Assembly: GCA_963758845.1 (NCBI GenBank)
Contig: CAVWWX010000002.1
Location: forward strand, 992,001-1,056,000
Length of the DNA stretch: 64,000 nt
DNA from: JBDTSW01 sp963758845
Lineage (GTDB): Bacteria; Actinomycetota; Thermoleophilia; Solirubrobacterales; 70-9
Reading direction: 5' to 3'
A program made the position numbers and the translations under genes. The notes below the pieces were generated by a model. The model was not told the origin of the DNA and made no database searches. It saw only the letters and a program-made list of their open reading frames with translations. Positions within the stretch are counted from its first letter, which is position 1, and each line of letters starts with the position of its first letter. Shown here piece after piece: positions 59,511-64,000 of this stretch.

Positions 59511-59562
59511 CCAAGGCACGGAAGCGCCAAGCGGCTGCTTCGGTGGATAGGTGGCGCCTTGG
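59511..59562. other. Imperfect hairpin between convergent genes
   Basis: CCAAG and GCGCCA at 59511-59529 pair with TGGCGC and CTTGG at 59552-59562, with an 8-nt bulge on the left arm. It sits between the ion channel and the ferritin-like gene. There is no T-run, so a terminator role is uncertain. Confidence 0.3.
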
Positions 59563-59568
59563 GGGTGG

Positions 59569-60009
59569 CTACTCGCGCCGGGCGCGGACCAGCAGGTCGA
59601 GCTGGCGCTGCTTTCGCATGATCATGTGCTCGAGCATGTGCTCGAGGGCCTCCGATCGGCCCTCGCGGCCGGTCGGCTCGATCGCCTTCTGCAGGGCGTC
59701 GATCACGTCGGTCTCGGTCTCGATCAGCATCGAGAGCGACTCCTCGATCTTCCCGAAGTGTGCGAGGGGGGCGACGTTGGTCGCCGGCTCGCCGCCGAGG
59801 GCGACGATCTTCTCGATCAGCGCGCGAACGTCGGCCAGCTCCTCGTCGCCGAACGAGACCAGGAGGTTGGCGACCGACTGGGCAGGGATGCCGGTGGCGC
59901 TCGCGGAGGCGAGCGAGTACTGAAGGGCCGAGCGGTACTGGAGCACGAGCGCCTCGTTCAGGGCCTTGATCGCGCCCGCCTCGTCGAGCAGCTCCTCCTC
60001 CTCGGTCAT
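59569..60009 (-). CDS. Ferritin-like four-helix protein
   Basis: The protein has 146 residues. Four helices match bacterioferritin-like spacing: LNEALVLQYRSALQYS, VSFGDEELADVRALIEKIVA, IEESLSMLIETETDVIDALQ and ALEHMLEHMIMRKQRQLDLL. Possible diiron ligands are Glu18, Glu residues near 55, Glu near 100 and E-x2-H near 130. The second helix reads EELAD where classical ferritins have E-x2-H, so one ligand may be lost. Iron storage or a ligand-binding role are both open. Confidence 0.7.
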   Translation of the reverse strand: MTEEEELLDEAGAIKALNEALVLQYRSALQYSLASASATGIPAQSVANLLVSFGDEELADVRALIEKIVALGGEPATNVAPLAHFGKIEESLSMLIETETDVIDALQKAIEPTGREGRSEALEHMLEHMIMRKQRQLDLLVRARRE

Positions 60010-60061
60010 GGGCGTCCCCCTACCCGGCGAGGTGCGGCGCAAGCCAGGGGTGGGAGAACGC

Positions 60062-60535
60062 TCAGAGCTCGCGCTCGTAGAAGAACATGACCGGGCCGTC
60101 GGGGTTGCCCTCGCGGTTCGTGAAGCCGCAGCTCTCATACAGCGCCCGCGCCGCCTCGTCGTCCTCGCTCGTCCCCAGGTCCATGTGGGTCGCCCCGCGC
60201 TCGCGGGCCGCGTCCATGGCGGCGGTCAGGAGGGCCCGCCCGATGCCCTGGCCGCGAAGGGCCGGGGCGACGTAGAGCTCCTCCAGGTAGGCGTCGAGCG
60301 ACAGCGTCCAGACCGAGCGGCGAAAGCGAAGCTCGGCGATCGCGTCGGGCCCGTCCCCGGCCAGGAGCACCGTCATCTCGCCGTCCTCCAGCATCCGCCT
60401 GGCGTTCTGAGTGAGCTCCTCGACCCCCGGCGTGACGTCCTCGAACTCGGTGTTGAAGTCGTGGAGGAGGCGCGCGACCTCCGGCGCGTCGACGGGCTCC
60501 GCCACCCGGATCGAGACGTCGGGGGTGTCGGTCAT
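60062..60535 (-). CDS. GNAT-family N-acetyltransferase
   Basis: The protein has 157 residues. VRIAEPVDAPEVARLLHDFN starts the fold. YVAPALRGQGIGRALLTAAM near 95 is the acetyl-CoA loop R-G-x-G-I-G. The ending EDDEAARALYESCGF and MFFYEREL is typical. The acceptor is unknown. It shares ATGA with the upstream rlmN (60532-60535), indicating coupled translation. Confidence 0.85.
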   Translation of the reverse strand: MTDTPDVSIRVAEPVDAPEVARLLHDFNTEFEDVTPGVEELTQNARRMLEDGEMTVLLAGDGPDAIAELRFRRSVWTLSLDAYLEELYVAPALRGQGIGRALLTAAMDAARERGATHMDLGTSEDDEAARALYESCGFTNREGNPDGPVMFFYEREL

Positions 60536-61539
60536 GCCGGTTGGGCTGCCGGCGGCGCCTCGCGTTTCGCGGCCAGCTGTCCGCAGGCGGCGTCGATGTC
60601 GCGGCCGCGGGTGAGGCGAACGGTCGCGCGCAGGCCGCGATCCTCCAGCGTGGCGCGGAAGGCGTCGATCGCGTTGCGGCCCGACCCCTCGTACTGCGAC
60701 CCGGTCGGGTTGAAGGGGATCAGGTTGACCTTGTAGACCCGCGGGTCGAGGAGGTCGGCAAGCGCCCGGGCGTGCTCGTGGCGGTCGTTGACGCCGCCGA
60801 GCATCACGTACTCCACGAAGACGCGCCGGCGCTTTCGCCGGTGGTGGCGCTCGCAGGCGGCGAGCACCTCGGCGATCGGGTAGCGGTCGTTGACGGCCAT
60901 GATCTGCGAGCGCAGGGCGTCATCGGGGGCGTGGAGCGAGAGCGCCAGGCGGATTGGCATGTCCACCTCGGCCAGCCGCTCGATCCCCGGCACCCAGCCC
61001 ACCGTCGAGATGGCGGTGCGGCGGTGGGTGATCCCGATGTCGGGCAGCCGCTCGCACGCCGCGAGCACGGCGTCGAGGTTCATCATCGGCTCGCCCATCC
61101 CCATGAACACGCAGTGGTCGACCTGACCGAGGCGGCGGAAGTGGAGCGCCTGGTCGACGATCTCGGCGGCCGTCAGGTTGCGCCCGAACTGCATCTGGCC
61201 GGTGGCGCAGAAGGTGCAGGTCAGCGGGCAGCCCGACTGCGAGGAGACGCAGATCGAGCGACGCCCGTCGCGGTAGACCATCAGCACCGACTCGAGCGGT
61301 CGGCCGTCGGCGGTGTCGAACAGCGCCTTCACGGTGCCGTCCGCCGCCGTCGCCTCGTGGCGAAGGCGGAGCGTGGAGAACGGGACCTCGGCCGCAAGCC
61401 ACTCGCGCAGCGCCAGCGGCAGGTTGGTCATCTCCCCGTAGCCCTTCGCGCCCCGGGCCGCCCACTCCCAGATCTGGGTCGCGCGGTAGGAGGGCTCACC
61501 GTTAACGGCCAATGCGTCCGTGAGCCTTGCCTGGTCCAT
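60532..61539 (-). CDS. rlmN: 23S rRNA (adenine(2503)-C2)-methyltransferase
   Basis: This radical-SAM enzyme methylates A2503 in 23S rRNA and A37 in tRNA. It has 335 residues. GCPLTCTFCATGQMQFGRNL near 113 carries C-x3-C-x2-C for the 4Fe-4S cluster. CVFMGMGEPMMNLDAVLAAC and ALSLHAPDDALRSQIMAVND are typical family segments. DAACGQLA holds the second catalytic Cys. It uses ATG 61539, 6 nt after TACCCT. Confidence 0.94.
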   Translation of the reverse strand: MDQARLTDALAVNGEPSYRATQIWEWAARGAKGYGEMTNLPLALREWLAAEVPFSTLRLRHEATAADGTVKALFDTADGRPLESVLMVYRDGRRSICVSSQSGCPLTCTFCATGQMQFGRNLTAAEIVDQALHFRRLGQVDHCVFMGMGEPMMNLDAVLAACERLPDIGITHRRTAISTVGWVPGIERLAEVDMPIRLALSLHAPDDALRSQIMAVNDRYPIAEVLAACERHHRRKRRRVFVEYVMLGGVNDRHEHARALADLLDPRVYKVNLIPFNPTGSQYEGSGRNAIDAFRATLEDRGLRATVRLTRGRDIDAACGQLAAKREAPPAAQPA

Positions 61540-61545
61540 TGATCC

Positions 61546-61551
61546 AGGGTA
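61546..61551 (-). promoter_or_regulatory. -10 element of rlmN
   Basis: TACCCT on the minus strand with a 6-nt spacer (ggatca) to ATG 61539. The divergent mfd has a TAAGAT at 61577-61582, 41 nt before its start. Confidence 0.55.
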
Positions 61552-61623
61552 GCCCTGGCTGCTCCTGGCCGGACCGTAAGATCGGTGGACGGCCGGACGC
61601 CGCGTCCGGTCGTTCCGCTTGCG

Positions 61624-64000
<2,377 letters not shown>

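Overview
The window is about 64 kb of high-GC (roughly 70%) bacterial chromosome, packed with genes on both strands. No gap between genes exceeds about 250 bases. Gene content points to an actinobacterium, most likely of the class Thermoleophilia (Solirubrobacterales-like). The reasons are a six-gene MCE cluster, a succinate dehydrogenase with a cysteine-rich CCG-domain subunit, an alpha2-type glycyl-tRNA synthetase, a PucR regulator, frequent GTG/TTG starts, and many genes whose start codon sits 6-11 nt after a TANNNT -10 element. That placement is inference; no 16S gene is present.

Layout. 1-11 kb is central carbon metabolism: the end of a Na+/H+ antiporter, sdhA-sdhB-CCG subunit (minus strand), a site-2 protease, a frameshifted M28 peptidase, an AidB-like acyl-CoA dehydrogenase, and icd-mdh. 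11-20 kb holds a crotonase, an RTX-repeat secreted protein, a small wHTH regulator with a palindrome in front of it, a fatty acid hydroxylase, an MBL hydrolase, Hsp20-Lon, and a diiron R2-like/SCP2 fusion next to an acyltransferase and a divergent TetR. 20-26 kb has glycyl-tRNA synthetase, an FmdB zinc ribbon, a frameshifted LytR-CpsA-Psr protein, a ROK sugar kinase and rsmI. 26.5-35.3 kb is an operon of six MCE genes with 4-nt start/stop overlaps and no permease or ATPase beside it, followed by a secreted protein and a strong intrinsic terminator. 36-39.5 kb has a small lipoprotein, a RemA/DUF370-like protein and a kelch-sulfatase fusion.

39.5 kb to the end looks like the conserved actinobacterial housekeeping series metG-tatD-rsmA-ispE ... 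glmU-prs-rplY-pth-mfd, opened up by inserted groups. These are a sulfotransferase/P-loop kinase/methyltransferase trio, a DedA-PAP2 fusion with a PucR regulator and a tRNA-Gln, a GDPD/MFS/MauE/UbiB block, and a crotonase/ion channel/ferritin-like/GNAT/rlmN block.

Sequence quality matters here. Four genes (M28 peptidase, mdh, LytR, DedA-PAP2) carry apparent single-base insertions, always +1 and six in all; three of them fall within about 70 bases of mdh. Assembly error is the simplest explanation. I see no rRNA, CRISPR array, transposase, phage or recognisable defence system. The most interesting material is regulatory and architectural: widespread leaderless-type promoters, a perfect operator-like palindrome inside the end of a coding region, the MCE cassette without its permease, and several domain fusions.
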